This document shows, piece by piece, positions 34,426-43,994 of a DNA stretch of 64,000 nt. Position numbers and translations under genes: made by a program. Positions within the stretch are counted from its first letter, which is position 1; each line of letters opens with the position of its first letter. The notes under the pieces were generated by a model. It was given only the letters and a program-made list of their open reading frames with translations. It did not search any database and was not told the DNA's origin. This DNA comes from an uncultured Pseudomonadales bacterium (GTDB lineage Bacteria > Pseudomonadota > Gammaproteobacteria > Pseudomonadales > Azotimanducaceae): the NCBI GenBank assembly GCA_937921865.1, contig CAKZWF010000006.1, positions 1-64,000 of the forward strand, given 5' to 3'.

Positions 34426-35103
34426 TTGACTGACTACGGGGATGCCACCATTGATTTACTCGAGCGGACCTACGCTCGAGGGGCCAGTCACGCGCTGGCG
34501 CTGATTCGCCACTCGGCCCGGGAGTACGAACCTGGCCGTCACGACCTGGACAACCCGCTGACGGACGAAGGGCGTGAATATGCCAGGCGGCTGGGGATGC
34601 GGCTGCCGAAAGCGCTGATGCTGCGTGGCTATGCCAGCCCTCCGCAGCGTTGTATGGAAACTGCCGAACTGGTGCTGGACAGCCATCGGCAGGGTGGTGG
34701 TGGGGTTACCCGGCATCGTCCGGTCGAAGCCCTCGGGGTCTTTTATGCACTCGATCAGCGCAAGATGTGGAAGGGTATGGTGGACGCCGGCGGTCTGGTG
34801 GCTTATCTGCAGAGCTGGTTTGCGGGCGAGGTCCCGAGTGATGCGATGATGGAGCCGACGCTTGCTGCTAATCAGGTGATTCGAGCGCTGACAGGAAAAC
34901 TCGACCAGCCTGTTGCCGCGCAGCAGCTGGACCTCTGCGTCAGCCACGACATCACCCTGCATCTGGTCAGAGACCGACTTCTCGGGGAGGCTGTCGACAG
35001 TTCTCCCGTTGCCTATCTCGATGCACTGGTGCTGTTCCGTCTTGGCGATGAGCTGCGGCTTGCCAGTCAACGCGGTAGTGAGGTGCTGCTGCAAGAAGGC
35101 TGA
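34426..35103 (+). CDS. Histidine phosphatase superfamily protein
   Basis: 225 residues. The RHG-type motif reads LIRHSAREYEP (phospho-accepting His about residue 28), followed by NPLTDEGREYARRLG and later LCVSHDITL with the second catalytic His. It may be a phosphomonoesterase acting on small metabolites or a CoA precursor. TTG 34426 is the apparent start; no good ATG precedes the motif. The end of the gene is duplicated downstream. Confidence 0.83.
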   Translation: MTDYGDATIDLLERTYARGASHALALIRHSAREYEPGRHDLDNPLTDEGREYARRLGMRLPKALMLRGYASPPQRCMETAELVLDSHRQGGGGVTRHRPVEALGVFYALDQRKMWKGMVDAGGLVAYLQSWFAGEVPSDAMMEPTLAANQVIRALTGKLDQPVAAQQLDLCVSHDITLHLVRDRLLGEAVDSSPVAYLDALVLFRLGDELRLASQRGSEVLLQEG

Positions 35104-35122
35104 GTTGCTGCAAGAAGGCTGA
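35087..35122. repeat. Tandem duplication of the gene end including the stop codon
   Basis: The stretch TTGCTGCAAGAAGGCTGA, which carries the last codons and stop of the phosphatase gene with minor variation at the left edge, is repeated directly after the stop. The second copy ends TGATAG. Confidence 0.85.
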
Positions 35123-35167
35123 TAGGATCTTCGATCAGTCGAAAAGATTATCTGGGGAGGGGTTCCA

Positions 35168-36736
35168 ATGAGTTTCGATGCACGTACCGCAAGCTTCGAA
35201 GAAGCCTTTGATGCCGGCATGATGTCGGCCTTTCACGCAGCCCAGCGCCCGCGCGATCTGGCGATCGCGTCACGATATGGCGATCGCAGCTTTGCCGAGT
35301 TCAATCAGCATGCGAACCAGCTGGTCCGCTATCTGCGCGCCCAGGGCATCGGCGCCGGCGATTCGGTGGCCATCGTTTCGAAGAACCGTCCGGAATTCAT
35401 AGAAACGTATGCCGCCACCCTGCGTGCGGGTATCCGTTTCACACCCGTGAACTTTCATCTGACCGGGGAAGAAGCCGGTTACGTGATTGATAATTGTGAA
35501 GCCAAGGCGGTGATCTACGATGCTGACCTCGGCACCGGGGCCAGCGCAGCAGAACATGCCGCCGGCTGTTCGGTCCGCTTGTCTTGCGGGGGTGCGATAG
35601 ACGGCTTTACCGCGTTCGATGATGCTCTTAACGGCCAGGATGGTGCGGACATTGCCGATCCGCTGCGCGGCTCACAGATGCTGTATACCTCAGGTACCAC
35701 GGGGCGCCCTAAAGGCGTCTACCGACGCCAGACACCCACGGCCCGCTCGGCGGCGCAGGCAATGTCTGCCGGGTCTCCGGGTGACGTCAATCTGTGCACT
35801 GGACCTGCATATCATGCAGCACCACTGGCATTCAATGTCACCTCGCCGCTCAATTCCGGGGCGAGCATCGTGATGATGGATAAGTGGGATGCTCTGGAGA
35901 CGCTGCGACTGATCGAAGCACATTCGGTCACACACACTCACATGGTGGCAACCATGTTCCATCGGCTGCTGCAGTTGCCGGAAGACGACCGGAACCGCTA
36001 TGACCTGTCCAGTCTGCAGTTTGTGATCCATGGCGCGGCACCCTGTCCAGTGCATGTTAAAAAGGCCATGATCGAGTGGCTTGGTCCGATCATCACCGAG
36101 TACTACGCGGCAACGGAAGGCGGCAACAACTTTGTTATCGATTCGCCTACCTGGCTGCAGAAACCAGGTAGCGTCGGGAAGACGCCCACGCCCGAGAACA
36201 CAAAAATTGTCGATGACAACGACCAGGAGTTAGCGCAGGGTGAAACTGGTTATATCTACTTCCGGGCACCTGATGTGGGTCGTTTCGAGTACTTCAAGTC
36301 GCCGGAGAAAACCGCTGAGTCTTATCGCGGTGACTGGTTCACGCTTGGTGATATGGGCTACTACGACGAAGACGGATATCTGTTTTTAAATGGTCGGAGT
36401 GCAGAAACAATCATCTCCGGTGGCGTCAATATCTATCCGCAGGAAGTGGATGCTGCGTTGCTGGGACATGATGCGGTGCTGGATGTCTGCACCGTGGGCG
36501 TGCCAAACGAAGAGTGGGGTGAAGAGGTGAAAGCCGTGGTGCAGCTGGCCGAAGGGTTTAGGGCCACAGGTGATCTGGCTGCGGCAATAATGGGCTACGC
36601 TCGCGAACACCTGGCGGCATTCAAGTGTCCAAGGTCGGTCGATTTTGCTGATGATCTGCCCAGGCTGCCGAGCGGCAAAATCCAGCGGCGCCTGGTGAGG
36701 GCGCCGTACTGGGAAGGGCGGGAGAGGTCTATCTAG
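35168..36736 (+). CDS. Acyl-CoA synthetase (AMP-binding, FadD-like)
   Basis: 522-residue adenylate-forming enzyme: P-loop LYTSGTTGRPKGVYR (about 176-190), EYYAATEGGNN (A5), DWFTLGDMGYYDEDGYL (A7-A8) and the C-terminal catalytic Lys in LPRLPSGKIQRRL. It activates a carboxylic acid to its CoA thioester; the acid may be a fatty acid or a steroid or terpenoid side chain. ATG 35168 has GGGGAGG upstream. Placed with dehydrogenases typical of beta-oxidation. Confidence 0.94.
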   Translation: MSFDARTASFEEAFDAGMMSAFHAAQRPRDLAIASRYGDRSFAEFNQHANQLVRYLRAQGIGAGDSVAIVSKNRPEFIETYAATLRAGIRFTPVNFHLTGEEAGYVIDNCEAKAVIYDADLGTGASAAEHAAGCSVRLSCGGAIDGFTAFDDALNGQDGADIADPLRGSQMLYTSGTTGRPKGVYRRQTPTARSAAQAMSAGSPGDVNLCTGPAYHAAPLAFNVTSPLNSGASIVMMDKWDALETLRLIEAHSVTHTHMVATMFHRLLQLPEDDRNRYDLSSLQFVIHGAAPCPVHVKKAMIEWLGPIITEYYAATEGGNNFVIDSPTWLQKPGSVGKTPTPENTKIVDDNDQELAQGETGYIYFRAPDVGRFEYFKSPEKTAESYRGDWFTLGDMGYYDEDGYLFLNGRSAETIISGGVNIYPQEVDAALLGHDAVLDVCTVGVPNEEWGEEVKAVVQLAEGFRATGDLAAAIMGYAREHLAAFKCPRSVDFADDLPRLPSGKIQRRLVRAPYWEGRERSI

Positions 36737-36742
36737 GGAGCG

Positions 36743-36801
36743 GTCACGACTCTTTATCCGTCACGACGCTTTATCCGTCACGACTCTTTATCCGTCACGA
36801 C
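36743..36801. repeat. 17-bp tandem array after stop codons
   Basis: Three and a half copies of GTCACGACTCTTTATCC (one copy has G for T) at 36743, 36760, 36777 and 36794. On the minus strand each unit repeats the last codons CGT-GAC-GGA-TAA of the basic secreted protein, so stop codons recur past the gene end in shifting frames. Confidence 0.9.
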
Positions 36802-37273
36802 GTTGATCGTTTCTGCGACCGTCGCGGCGATCGTTTCTGCGACCGTCGCGGCGGCGGTCGTGTTTGCGATCGTTTTTGACTACGTCGAAGCCACCATGAT
36901 GGACTTTGCGCTGATGTTTATAGGCAACCTTTCGTGATTGCCTTTTCGCATCGCGATAGCCCTGTCTGTACGCCTGTCTTGCGGCCGGAACACGATGATA
37001 TCTGTGTGCATTCACGTGTTTGCGATGCTGTTTTCTGAGCATGCGTCTCTGGGCTTTACGTTCTTTGGCCTGTTCCCACTGCAGATAGCGAAACACCTGG
37101 CGGGGCGTCCACGCATGGCGATTGGCATGTTGATTGTGATAAACATGATGCCGTACGGGTGCGTCCGCGTATCGAAGGCCTCTGTCTGACTGATGGGCGG
37201 CTGCGGTACCGCTGGCGAGCAGTACAGCTACCCCAACGCCGGTGATGGTCTTCTTGAGGTTTGAGCTGTTCAT
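36788..37273 (-). CDS. Secreted very basic repeat protein, unknown
   Basis: 161 residues from ATG 37273, with GGAG 6 nt upstream. The signal peptide is about 27 residues (KKTITGVGVAVLLASGTAAA-H). The mature protein is rich in His, Arg, Lys and Gln and ends in imperfect RRDG/RRND repeats encoded by GATCGTTTCTGCGACCGTCG-type DNA repeats. No family recognised; such basic His-rich exported proteins can bind metals, nucleic acid or polyanions, but this is speculation. The tail repeat and the 17-bp array beyond the stop suggest slippage-driven growth. Confidence 0.8.
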   Translation of the reverse strand: MNSSNLKKTITGVGVAVLLASGTAAAHQSDRGLRYADAPVRHHVYHNQHANRHAWTPRQVFRYLQWEQAKERKAQRRMLRKQHRKHVNAHRYHRVPAARQAYRQGYRDAKRQSRKVAYKHQRKVHHGGFDVVKNDRKHDRRRDGRRNDRRDGRRNDQRRDG

Positions 37274-37389
37274 GTCGGTCTCCAATGTTTGATGACAGTG
37301 GAGACACCTTAGGCTTGTGCGCATGAACGCTGCTTGAACTGAAAATGAACGGTGGCTAAACGATCTGCGAGGCCGAAAAACTGTGAAGT

Positions 37390-37411
37390 GGGTCATCCTT
37401 GACCCGTTTTT
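37390..37411 (+). terminator. Terminator-like hairpin, plus-strand orientation
   Basis: GGGTCA-TCCT-TGACCC followed by G and TTTTT. The U-tract polarity fits plus-strand transcription, but both flanking genes are on the minus strand, so its role is open. Confidence 0.45.
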
Positions 37412-37436
37412 ACGATCCCTTCACCTGCAGCCTAGG

Positions 37437-38705
37437 TCAGTCTGAAGATTTGTCTGCCTGCTTGAGCAACCGCAGCCAGTGGGCCGGCTGGGTCCGGGTA
37501 AACTGCAGTTGTTCGCAGCCATTGAACTGGGCAAACGTTTTCAGAGTAGCCTGTAGAGCCCGGGCGAACGCCTGTTCGTCTGATGCATCGCCGCGGGCTT
37601 GTTCACCGCCACGGCTTCTATCTCCGCCACGGGCGTTGAAACTCTCGATGTGCAGTGATTTCACTTCAAATCGACCTTCGCTGCGATGCGCTTTGCAATC
37701 GGCTCTGCCAACCAGTTTGTCTCCGTACAGCAGCGGCAGGCAGAAATAGCCAAAGCGTCGCTTCGGCTCTGGCACATAACATTCGATCTGATAGTCGAAA
37801 TCAAAAATCGCCTGGCCGCGCGGCCGTTGGATGACTACGTTGTCGAAGGGCGAAAGGATCTTCACCCGCGCCGGTGCGGCAGGTGCGCGTTGCTCCAGTA
37901 TGCCCGGGCGGCTGTACATCACGGTGCCGTCTGCGCGCTGCACTTGCTGCAGTCGACCGTCTTCGAGCTGCTCGGCGATGCTGACCTTTACCGCATCGCG
38001 ATATGTGCTGTGGATTCGTCCGTGGATCATGCACGCGACTGTGGCAACGCCATGGCTGCGCAGAGTGGTGTTGATGAGGTAGTCGGCCATTTCCGCATCT
38101 GTTGGTGTGCGGGTGTCGACCCCGTCCGGAAGCACCCGTTCTCTGAGATCGTAGACTTTCTGGAAGCCTTCCCGGCCAGTGATCATCAGATCTCCCTGCA
38201 TGAACAGCTGCTCCAGCGCGGACTTTGCGGGTTTCCAGTTCCACCAGCCGGAGACGCCACGACCACTGGGGGTTTCGAAATCCCGCGCACGGGTAGGACC
38301 CTCGCCGGCAACATGACGTAACACTTCCCGCATCAACTTGTCGTCGTGGCTGCGTACCCAACGCTCTTCGCGTCGCCGCATCTTGCCCATCAACGGCAGT
38401 GCAAAGCGATAGTCGCGCATCGGCAGATAGGCGGCGGCGTGATACCAGTGTTCGAAAATCGAGCCCTGCTGCTGGAGCAGATCCAGGTGCCGGGGATGAT
38501 AGTTAGGCACCCTGCTGTGCAGGATGTGATGATGAGCGCGCGCAACCACGGAAATGGTGTCAATCTGCACATAGCCGAGTTGCTCGATGGCCTTCCGAGT
38601 GGCGTTTTTACCCAGGCCGAAAGGTGAATTTTTCAATAAACCCTGTCGATCCAGATTGATCCTGCGCAGCTTGTGTTTCTCGGCGTGTGGTTGAGTTTTC
38701 CCCAC
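37437..38705 (-). CDS. YcaQ-type winged-helix DNA glycosylase (interstrand crosslink repair)
   Basis: 422-residue protein of the YcaQ/AlkX family, which removes alkylated bases and unhooks interstrand crosslinks. The catalytic QxD motif is visible in LGYVQIDTISVVARAHHHIL (about residues 42-60); the C-terminal HWYHAAAYLPM and FDNVVIQRPRGQAIFDFDYQ segments are also typical. Minus strand, single gene, divergent from the methyltransferase. Confidence 0.9.
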   Translation of the reverse strand: MGKTQPHAEKHKLRRINLDRQGLLKNSPFGLGKNATRKAIEQLGYVQIDTISVVARAHHHILHSRVPNYHPRHLDLLQQQGSIFEHWYHAAAYLPMRDYRFALPLMGKMRRREERWVRSHDDKLMREVLRHVAGEGPTRARDFETPSGRGVSGWWNWKPAKSALEQLFMQGDLMITGREGFQKVYDLRERVLPDGVDTRTPTDAEMADYLINTTLRSHGVATVACMIHGRIHSTYRDAVKVSIAEQLEDGRLQQVQRADGTVMYSRPGILEQRAPAAPARVKILSPFDNVVIQRPRGQAIFDFDYQIECYVPEPKRRFGYFCLPLLYGDKLVGRADCKAHRSEGRFEVKSLHIESFNARGGDRSRGGEQARGDASDEQAFARALQATLKTFAQFNGCEQLQFTRTQPAHWLRLLKQADKSSD

Positions 38706-38789
38706 GGTTCGGTTACATCAGCATTGGGAAGGGAGAAAGTAACATGAAATCCGCACGCTACCGTCAGACCGTTTCGGCGGGGAGGCTCC

Positions 38790-39449
38790 ATGGAGCGTGA
38801 ATACTGGCTGGAACTCTGGCAGAACGATGAAATCCGCTTCCACCAGCACAAAGTGAACCCGGTATTGCAGGAACTCTGGCCGAAGCTGAACGTGTCACCG
38901 GAAAAAGGTGTGCTGGTGCCGCTATGCGGAAAAAGTCTCGATATGCGCTGGCTTGAGCAGCAGGGACATCAGGTCTGGGGTGTGGAACTCGCGGAAAAAG
39001 CGATCACCGCTTACTTTGAGGAGGCTGGTGAAACCCCAGTTTATGAGACGGGTATCAATATTGATCGTTACCGTGGCTCGCGCACCGTGATCTATCACGG
39101 TGATTATCTGCAGCTGCAAACACCTGACTTGAGAGGTGTCGGCGCGGTATTTGACCGGGCGGCGCTCATTGCGTTGCCGCCGAAGCAGCGCGCGCAGTAT
39201 GCGGACCACATTCAGCGCATCATTCCGGAAAAAACCATCATCGTGCTGCTCACCATCGAGTATGACCAGAGCAAACATCCCGGACCGCCATTCAGCGTTG
39301 CGGAAGCTGAAGTGAGTGAGCTCTACGGCAATCGCTGTCGTGTTGAACTGCTCGACCGCGCTCCGATCGCGGGCCTGCCGCCAGTATTTGTCGAAGCCGG
39401 GGTCACCAATCCCCAGCAGTGTATTTATCAGATCATCAAGGAGCACTGA
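38790..39449 (+). CDS. tpm: Thiopurine S-methyltransferase
   Basis: 219-residue class I SAM-dependent methyltransferase of the TPMT family: WLELWQNDEIRFHQ at the N-terminus, SAM loop LVPLCGKSLDMRWL (about 42-55), GVELAEKA and VFDRAALIALPP. Bacterial TPMT methylates thiols, selenium and tellurium compounds. ATG 38790 follows GGGAGGCTCC. The next gene starts 1 bp after its stop. Confidence 0.92.
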   Translation: MEREYWLELWQNDEIRFHQHKVNPVLQELWPKLNVSPEKGVLVPLCGKSLDMRWLEQQGHQVWGVELAEKAITAYFEEAGETPVYETGINIDRYRGSRTVIYHGDYLQLQTPDLRGVGAVFDRAALIALPPKQRAQYADHIQRIIPEKTIIVLLTIEYDQSKHPGPPFSVAEAEVSELYGNRCRVELLDRAPIAGLPPVFVEAGVTNPQQCIYQIIKEH

Positions 39450-39450
39450 G

Positions 39451-40272
39451 TTGGAAGAGTCCCTGATTCGAGTTGGCGACCTGCACTTAGCCACTCGCCG
39501 CTATGGCAACCCAGCCGATCCGTGCGTTGTACTGATCCGCGGTCTGGGCACCCAGATGATCGAATGGAGTCCCCGGCTGCTCGAGACGCTGGTTGCCGGA
39601 GGTCTGCAGGTGGTGATTTTCGACAATCGCGACGTGGGTGCTTCCAGCAAACTTTCGCACAGCTACTCAATTGAGGATATGGCGGCAGATGTCATCGGCA
39701 TCCTGGATGCGCTGGCGCTCGATCGCGTTTACCTGCTCGGCATTTCGCTCGGCGGCATGATCGCTCAGCATATTGCCTTCCAGTTTCCGGATCGATTGCG
39801 TTGTCTGTTGTCGGTGATGTCCAGCAGCGGGTCGCGTGAGCTGCCGGTTGCAGGGCCGGAAGTTCGCGAAAAAATGACGGAACGCGCATCCGGACGGGAG
39901 GCAATCATTGCTCTGGATGCGAGTAATCGAGCGCTGTTCGGCAGTCCAGGCTATCCGGAGAGTGAAACGCTTCGACTGGCAATGGCTACTCGAGCATATG
40001 ATCGCTGCTATTACCCGGAAGGCGTTGCCCGGCAGATGGAGGCCGCGATTGCCGACGGCAGCAGGGTAGAGCGTTTGCGTCAGATCAACGTGCCGACCCT
40101 GGTCATTCACGGTGCTGACGATCCGCTGCTGTTACCCGCCTGTGGCGAAGATACCGCACGACACATTCCGGGCGCAGAATTTCAACTGGTGCCCGGTATG
40201 GGTCACAATATTCCAGATGAACTGGCTCCGGATCTCGCACAACGCGTCCTGGAATTCATCGTTCGACACTGA
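39451..40272 (+). CDS. Alpha/beta hydrolase
   Basis: 273 residues from TTG 39451, one base after the tpm stop; the open frame upstream runs through tpm. Nucleophile elbow GISLGGMIA (about 94-102), acid residue in VIHGADDPLLL and base in GMGHNIPDEL. Fold like the esterase or carboxymethylbutenolide-type hydrolases; substrate unknown. The coupling to tpm implies translation together. Confidence 0.87.
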   Translation: MEESLIRVGDLHLATRRYGNPADPCVVLIRGLGTQMIEWSPRLLETLVAGGLQVVIFDNRDVGASSKLSHSYSIEDMAADVIGILDALALDRVYLLGISLGGMIAQHIAFQFPDRLRCLLSVMSSSGSRELPVAGPEVREKMTERASGREAIIALDASNRALFGSPGYPESETLRLAMATRAYDRCYYPEGVARQMEAAIADGSRVERLRQINVPTLVIHGADDPLLLPACGEDTARHIPGAEFQLVPGMGHNIPDELAPDLAQRVLEFIVRH

Positions 40273-40335
40273 TGCCCGGCTCCAGCGCAGCCTGGCGCAA
40301 TACCGGCACGCAGATTTTCCAGCACCGGGGTAGTG

Positions 40336-41205
40336 ATGACGTTTAACCGCGAAACCGTTCGCCTGGTCATCTTCGAGGCGCAGACACCGGCCGGACGGGC
40401 GTTCGACGTCGCGCTGATTGTGTGCATTCTGATCAGCGTGCTCGCCGTGCTGCTGGATTCCGTGGCAGAGATCCATGAGCGTTACGGTGATCTGCTTTAC
40501 AAGGTGGAGTGGGCCTTCACGATTCTGTTCACGATAGAGTACGTGCTTCGGCTCTGGTGTATCGAAAACACCGCTCGATATGCCCGCAGTTTTTACGGCG
40601 TGAGCGATCTGCTGGGGATCGTTCCCACCTATCTGAGTCTGGTGATTGCTGACACCCAGTACCTGCTGGTGGTCCGCATTCTGCGGGTGCTGCGGGTATT
40701 CAGGGTGTTGCGTATGGTCCGCTATGTGGGCGAAGCCCAGGTGCTCACTGACGCGCTGAAAGCCAGCCAGCGCAAAATCACCGTTTTCATCTCCACCGTT
40801 CTGGCCCTGGTGGTGGTGTTCGGGTCGTTCATGTACCTGATTGAAGGGCCAGAGTCCGGATTCACCAGCATTCCCAAGAGCATCTACTGGGCGGTGATCA
40901 CTCTGACCACGGTCGGCTATGGCGATCTCACGCCGGTAACGCCGCTGGGCCAGGCTTTTGCGACCATTGTGATGATTCTCGGCTATGGAATCATCGCGGT
41001 GCCAACCGGAATTGTGACGATGGAGCTGACCGAAGCCCACCGCCGCAGTGCCAACACCCGCACCTGTCCGATGTGTTCTGTAGAGGGTCATATCCGGGAA
41101 GCCACCTATTGCTGGCGCTGTGGTGAGCATCTGTTCAGGCCGGATCAGGCCAGGTCGGGGATCGCCGAGGACCGCGATAAGAAGGATCTAAGCGAAGGCC
41201 TGTGA
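40336..41205 (+). CDS. Voltage-gated K+ channel with C-terminal zinc ribbon
   Basis: About 289 residues (a GTG at 40333 is also possible). Six-TM ion channel: S4 with regular Arg (RILRVLRVFRVLRMVRY), pore filter TTVGYGD, S6 through GYGIIAVPTG. After the membrane part comes a soluble tail with CPMCSVEGH and CWRCGEH, a four-Cys zinc ribbon. Such a tail is unusual; it may sense metal or redox or tie the channel to a partner. Gene follows the hydrolase with a short gap of about 60 bp. Confidence 0.92.
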   Translation: MTFNRETVRLVIFEAQTPAGRAFDVALIVCILISVLAVLLDSVAEIHERYGDLLYKVEWAFTILFTIEYVLRLWCIENTARYARSFYGVSDLLGIVPTYLSLVIADTQYLLVVRILRVLRVFRVLRMVRYVGEAQVLTDALKASQRKITVFISTVLALVVVFGSFMYLIEGPESGFTSIPKSIYWAVITLTTVGYGDLTPVTPLGQAFATIVMILGYGIIAVPTGIVTMELTEAHRRSANTRTCPMCSVEGHIREATYCWRCGEHLFRPDQARSGIAEDRDKKDLSEGL

Positions 41206-41300
41206 ATTTTTTCTGAAACCCTGTAGCCAGCGCCAGATCGCGACGTGACGCGCACTTTCAGGTAGAATGCGGCTCCATTTTTTCAGGGGCGAAGACCACA

Positions 41301-43994
41301 ATGAGCCTGGACACAAGCTTGGATAGTTTCAAGAGCAAGAAGACGCTGCAGGTCGGCGATAAGACCTATACCTACTTCAGTCTGCCTGACGCTCAGGCAG
41401 CCGGAGTCGGAGACGTGGACCGGCTGCCAATGTCCCTGAAGATCCTGCTGGAAAACCTGCTGCGATTCGAAGACGACAACACCGTCAAGGTAGGCGACAT
41501 AACAGCCCTCGGTAACTGGGCCAACGAGCCGCCCCCCGCTGAAGAAATTGCCTATCGCCCGGCGCGGGTGCTGATGCAGGACTTCACGGGTGTGCCTGCG
41601 GTTGCCGATCTGGCGGCGATGCGCAGTGCGGTGGTTGCCGCGAATGGTGATCCCAGCGTGATCAATCCGCTGTCCCCGGTAGATCTGGTGATTGACCACT
41701 CGGTGATGGTGGACAAGTTTGGTACCGAACAGGCTTTCGAACAGAACGTCGACCTGGAAATGGAACGCAACCGGGAACGTTATCGATTCCTGCGTTGGGG
41801 TCAGCAGGCGTTCGATAATTTCCGCGTGGTGCCGCCCGGCACCGGCATCTGCCACCAGGTAAATCTCGAGTACCTGGCCAAGACGGTCTGGACCAAAGAG
41901 GTCAACGGTGAAACCGTTGCTTATCCGGATACGCTGGTCGGCACCGACAGCCACACCACGATGATTAATGGTCTGGGTGTGCTGGGCTGGGGTGTTGGCG
42001 GAATTGAAGCGGAAGCGGCCATGCTCGGGCAACCGATTTCCATGCTGATTCCGGATGTGGTCGGTTTCAAACTCATCGGCGCGCTCAATGATGGCATTAC
42101 CGCCACCGATCTGGTGCTGCGGGTTGTAGAAATGCTGCGGCAGCACGGTGTCGTCGGCAAATTTGTCGAATTCTATGGTGACGGCCTCGATCAACTGCCG
42201 CTGGCCGATCGGGCGACCATTGCCAACATGGCGCCCGAGTATGGCGCTACCTGTGGTTTCTTCCCGATTGATGGAGAGACCATCAACTATCTGAAGCTCT
42301 CTAACCGCCCTGACGAGACCGTGGCGCTGGTCGAAGCGTATGCCAAGGCCCAGGGTCTGTGGCGTGTGTCAGGGGCTGCTGAAGCCGTTTATACCGCGAC
42401 TCTGGAACTCGATATGACCAGCGTGGTGCCTAGTCTGGCAGGGCCTAAACGCCCTCAGGATCGGGTGGCCATGACCGATATGCGCACTGCTTTCAACGAA
42501 GCGCTGGAACTCCAGGGCAAGTCGGGTAATACCGAAGCTCGCGCGCCGGTCTCTGGTACTGATTTTGATCTTGGTCACGGTGATGTGGTGATTGCTGCGA
42601 TCACCTCCTGCACCAACACCTCAAACCCGGCGGTCATGCTGGGTGCTGGCCTGGTGGCCAGAAAAGCCCTGGCAAAGGGCCTGAAGGTGCAACCCTGGGT
42701 GAAAACCTCCCTCGCACCTGGCTCCAAGGTGGTGACCGAGTACCTGGAAAAAACCAATCTTCAGCATGATCTGGATGCAATGGGTTTCAACCTGGTCGGC
42801 TACGGCTGCACCACCTGTATCGGTAACTCCGGACCGCTGTCGGAAGAGATCACGGCCACCATTAACGACAATGATCTGGTGGTCAGCTCGGTGTTGTCCG
42901 GTAACCGGAATTTCGAAGGTCGGGTGCATCAGGAAGTCCGCACCAACTGGCTGGCATCACCGCCGCTGGTGGTTGCGTATGCGATTGCCGGTACTACCCG
43001 CATCGATCTGGCGACGGACCCGATTGGTAAGGATGCCGACGGCAACGCCGTTTTCCTGAAAGACATCTGGCCGAGCAGCGCGGAAGTGGCCGCTGAAGTG
43101 GCGCAGGTATCCGAAGACATGTTCGAGCGTGAATATGCGGATGTGTTTACCGGTCCGGAAGCGTGGCGGTCGATTGATATCTCTTCTGCCGTTACCTACA
43201 GCTGGGAGAACTCGACCTATATCAAGCAGCCGCCGTTCTTCTCGGTCGGAGAAGACCTTGACCAGCCGGTCACCGTGGATGGTGCCCGGGTGCTGGCGTT
43301 GCTGGGCGATTCAGTGACCACAGACCATATTTCGCCAGCGGGTGCCATTCAGCCGGACAGCCCGGCTGGGCAGTATCTCCAGCAGCACGCGGTTGACGTC
43401 AAAGAGTTCAACTCCTACGGCTCTCGTCGTGGTAACCACGAAGTGATGATGCGGGGCACCTTTGCCAACATCCGTATCCGCAATGAGATGGTGCCCGGTA
43501 CTGAAGGGGGTTATACCCGCCATGTTCCCAGCGGCGATGCGCTGTCGATCTATGACGCAGCAATGCGCTATCAGGGCGAAGGTACGCCGCTGATGATCAT
43601 TGGTGGTAAAGAGTATGGCACCGGCTCAAGCCGTGACTGGGCTGCTAAAGGTACCCGGCTGCTGGGGGTCAAAGTAGTTGTGGTGGAAAGCTTCGAGCGG
43701 ATCCATCGTTCCAATCTGATTGGTATGGGTGTGCTGCCGCTGCAGTTCAAAGATGGTGAGAGTCGGGAAACACTGAAGCTTACTGGAGAAGAGGTCATTG
43801 ACGTGCATCTGCCGAAAGGTGTCACAGAAGTCACTCCACGCCAGGACCTGCTGCTGCGGATCCATCGTCCTGATGGCAGCACAACCGAAACTCTGGTGAT
43901 GAGCCGTCTGGATACTGACAATGAAATCGCTTACTTCAAGAGCGGTGGCATTCTCCAGTATGTGCTCAACAACCTGGTGCAGTCGGCTGCCTGA
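41301..43994 (+). CDS. acnA: Aconitate hydratase A
   Basis: 897-residue iron-sulfur aconitase (E. coli AcnA is 891). The [4Fe-4S] cysteines sit in [10 protein letters not shown] and [10 protein letters not shown], and catalytic-loop residues in [12 protein letters not shown] and [10 protein letters not shown]. The stretches [18 protein letters not shown] and VIDHSVMVD confirm the AcnA/IRP1 branch. ATG 41301 follows GGGGCGAAG. Converts citrate to isocitrate in the TCA cycle; monocistronic by its own 3' hairpin. Confidence 0.97.
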   Translation: MSLDTSLDSFKSKKTLQVGDKTYTYFSLPDAQAAGVGDVDRLPMSLKILLENLLRFEDDNTVKVGDITALGNWANEPPPAEEIAYRPARVLMQDFTGVPAVADLAAMRSAVVAANGDPSVINPLSPVDLVIDHSVMVDKFGTEQAFEQNVDLEMERNRERYRFLRWGQQAFDNFRVVPPGTGICHQVNLEYLAKTVWTKEVNGETVAYPDTLVGTDSHTTMINGLGVLGWGVGGIEAEAAMLGQPISMLIPDVVGFKLIGALNDGITATDLVLRVVEMLRQHGVVGKFVEFYGDGLDQLPLADRATIANMAPEYGATCGFFPIDGETINYLKLSNRPDETVALVEAYAKAQGLWRVSGAAEAVYTATLELDMTSVVPSLAGPKRPQDRVAMTDMRTAFNEALELQGKSGNTEARAPVSGTDFDLGHGDVVIAAITSCTNTSNPAVMLGAGLVARKALAKGLKVQPWVKTSLAPGSKVVTEYLEKTNLQHDLDAMGFNLVGYGCTTCIGNSGPLSEEITATINDNDLVVSSVLSGNRNFEGRVHQEVRTNWLASPPLVVAYAIAGTTRIDLATDPIGKDADGNAVFLKDIWPSSAEVAAEVAQVSEDMFEREYADVFTGPEAWRSIDISSAVTYSWENSTYIKQPPFFSVGEDLDQPVTVDGARVLALLGDSVTTDHISPAGAIQPDSPAGQYLQQHAVDVKEFNSYGSRRGNHEVMMRGTFANIRIRNEMVPGTEGGYTRHVPSGDALSIYDAAMRYQGEGTPLMIIGGKEYGTGSSRDWAAKGTRLLGVKVVVVESFERIHRSNLIGMGVLPLQFKDGESRETLKLTGEEVIDVHLPKGVTEVTPRQDLLLRIHRPDGSTTETLVMSRLDTDNEIAYFKSGGILQYVLNNLVQSAA

